Shown: piece by piece, positions 63,041 to 64,000 of the stretch
Position numbering within the stretch: position 1 is the first letter of the stretch
Layout: each line of letters opens with the position of its first letter
From: Ga0077555 sp041397775
Lineage (GTDB): Bacteria; Pseudomonadota; Alphaproteobacteria; Rhizobiales; Hyphomicrobiaceae
Assembly: GCA_041397775.1 (NCBI GenBank)
Contig: JAWKWB010000005.1
Location: 124,001-188,000, forward strand
Reading direction: 5' to 3'
Length of the DNA stretch: 64,000 nucleotides
The notes under the pieces: generated by a model
What the model was told of the DNA's origin: nothing
The model's input: only the letters and a program-made list of their open reading frames with translations
The model's database searches: none
Position numbers and translations under genes: made by a program

Positions 63041-64000
63041 ATGCTGTCTGTTCTCGGCAAGCGGTCGCAGGTGACCGGTCCGGAATCCACCGAGCACTGG
63101 GTCCGCAAGGGCAATCAGGTGCTGTTGAGCATGACTGCCCTGTTTTTCGCCTTCGGCCTCGTCTCGATCAGCGGCGCCGTGGTGGCGACAGGCGTGGTAA
63201 ACGTCGAATCCAACTACAAGACGGTGCAGCATCTCGACGGCGGCATCGTCTCCAAGATCCTCGTGCGCAACGGCGATCGCGTTCAGAAGGGTGACGTCCT
63301 CGTACGTCTCGAAGACACCTCTGCGCGCGCCAATCTCGCCGTTGCCGTCGCCAAGATGAACGATCTCCTCGTGCAGAAGGCGCGCCTGGAAGCAGAGCGT
63401 GATCGCGCGGAAGCGGTCGCTCTCCCGCGCGAGGTCGAGGCCCACAAGGCAGACCCGGCCCTCGCACAGACCGTCAAGGCGCAGCTCGCCCTCTTCAGCG
63501 CGCGCACCGCAGCCCACCACGGCGACCTCGACGTCCTGCGCAAACGCGTCGAGCAGAGCACGAATGAAGTCGCGGGTATCCGGCAGATGCTGCAAGCCCG
63601 CAAGAAGGAAGCCGAAATCAGCGCCAAGGAGTTGGCGACCATCCGTCCGCTCTATGATCGCGGTTTTGCCAACCAGCAGCGCCTGCTGCCAGTCCAGCGC
63701 GAGAACGCCCGTCTCGAAGGCGAGGTGGGACGGCTGACCAGCGAGCTCGCCAAGGCGAACAGTGCCCTGTCCGAAGCACAGTTGAAGAAGACCCAGGCCG
63801 AGCGCGAATTCACGCAGCAGGTTGTCGACGAACTGCGCAAAGTCCAATCCGCGCTCACCGAGGTGGCGGAGCAGCGCACCACACTCGAAGACAAGCTCCG
63901 GCGCATCGACATTGCGGCGCCGCGGGCCGGTCGCGTGCATGCTCTGGCGGTGCACACGGAGGGCGGTGTCATCGCGCCGGGCAGCCCCATCATGCAGATC
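63041..64000 (+). CDS. HlyD/PrtE-family membrane fusion protein (3' end outside window)
   Basis: 320 codons in view. One N-terminal transmembrane helix (VLLSMTALFFAFGLVSISGAVV), the first half of the lipoyl-like domain (YKTVQHLDGGIVSKILVRNGDRVQKGDVLVRLED), then a long coiled coil with heptad pattern to about residue 285 and the second lipoyl half (IAAPRAGRVHALAVHTEGGVI). It links the type I ABC transporter to the outer membrane. It starts directly after the broken transporter gene. Confidence 0.93.
   Translation, partial: MLSVLGKRSQVTGPESTEHWVRKGNQVLLSMTALFFAFGLVSISGAVVATGVVNVESNYKTVQHLDGGIVSKILVRNGDRVQKGDVLVRLEDTSARANLAVAVAKMNDLLVQKARLEAERDRAEAVALPREVEAHKADPALAQTVKAQLALFSARTAAHHGDLDVLRKRVEQSTNEVAGIRQMLQARKKEAEISAKELATIRPLYDRGFANQQRLLPVQRENARLEGEVGRLTSELAKANSALSEAQLKKTQAEREFTQQVVDELRKVQSALTEVAEQRTTLEDKLRRIDIAAPRAGRVHALAVHTEGGVIAPGSPIMQI

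Overview
The window is GC-rich, gene-dense bacterial chromosome. Its gene content points to an alphaproteobacterium, most likely Hyphomicrobiales: dgt-argS-SPOR beside a divergent erpA, clpS-clpA, a phasin, a DacF-type carboxypeptidase with a SPOR tail, an Hsp20 gene behind a ROSE-like thermometer, and a soxSRT-type regulatory block. This placement is inference from content and synteny. No marker-gene search was possible.

Region 1 (1-9560) is a split thiosulfate-oxidation (Sox) locus. soxY, soxZ, soxB, soxC, soxD and a Tat-dependent metallo-beta-lactamase-fold protein run on the minus strand. soxA, soxX, soxS (thioredoxin), soxR (ArsR repressor), soxT (YeeE/YedE permease) and a small cytochrome c run divergently on the plus strand. 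The 200-bp divergent promoter region carries AT-rich ACATAT/ATATGT dyads, a plausible SoxR operator. A tRNA-Leu(CAG) follows. A second sulfur module, soeABC (40150-44705), would oxidise sulfite in the cytoplasm, so the window encodes sulfur oxidation on both sides of the membrane.

Region 2 (9.8-16.7 kb) holds a methyltransferase with an extra N-terminal module, an NtrC-type response regulator, a tandem pair of Lin0512-family genes of unknown function, a 57-residue Flp pilin, an EamA exporter and a HIT hydrolase. Upstream of the Lin0512 pair are two tandem ~78-nt hairpin elements whose long stems differ at five positions, every one compensated. This is the best candidate in the window for an undescribed RNA or regulatory element.

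Region 3 (16.7-39.8 kb) is mostly housekeeping: ClpA/ClpS, phasin, DacF, sterol desaturase-like protein, SPOR protein, ArgS, dGTPase, ErpA, DapE, an ABC exporter and Hsp20. Between 29.8 and 36 kb lies a small catabolic-looking group: an SDR, a SAF-domain dehydrogenase, a GntR regulator, a PhyH-type dioxygenase and an LLM oxidoreductase. Hsp20 has a heat-shock-type promoter and a ROSE-like hairpin over its ribosome binding site.

Region 4 (44.7-53.5 kb) has oligoendopeptidase F, then an NsrR-type nitric-oxide regulon (nsrR-PAS divergent from a membrane protein, ferredoxin and NnrS, with a near-perfect NsrR box), then RNase D and AspRS. A 167-bp unit containing two long hairpins is repeated 2.4 times between nnrS and rnd. 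AspRS carries an in-frame duplicated 36-nt insertion.

Region 5 (53.5-64 kb) is decayed accessory sequence: an IS110 transposase relic between two direct copies of a composite GC-rich repeat, two MFS transporters (one with three clustered apparent 1-nt lesions), an RNA 2'-O-methyltransferase, two small secreted proteins, and a type I secretion ATPase broken by a frameshift and internal deletion, followed by its HlyD-type adaptor, which runs off the window.
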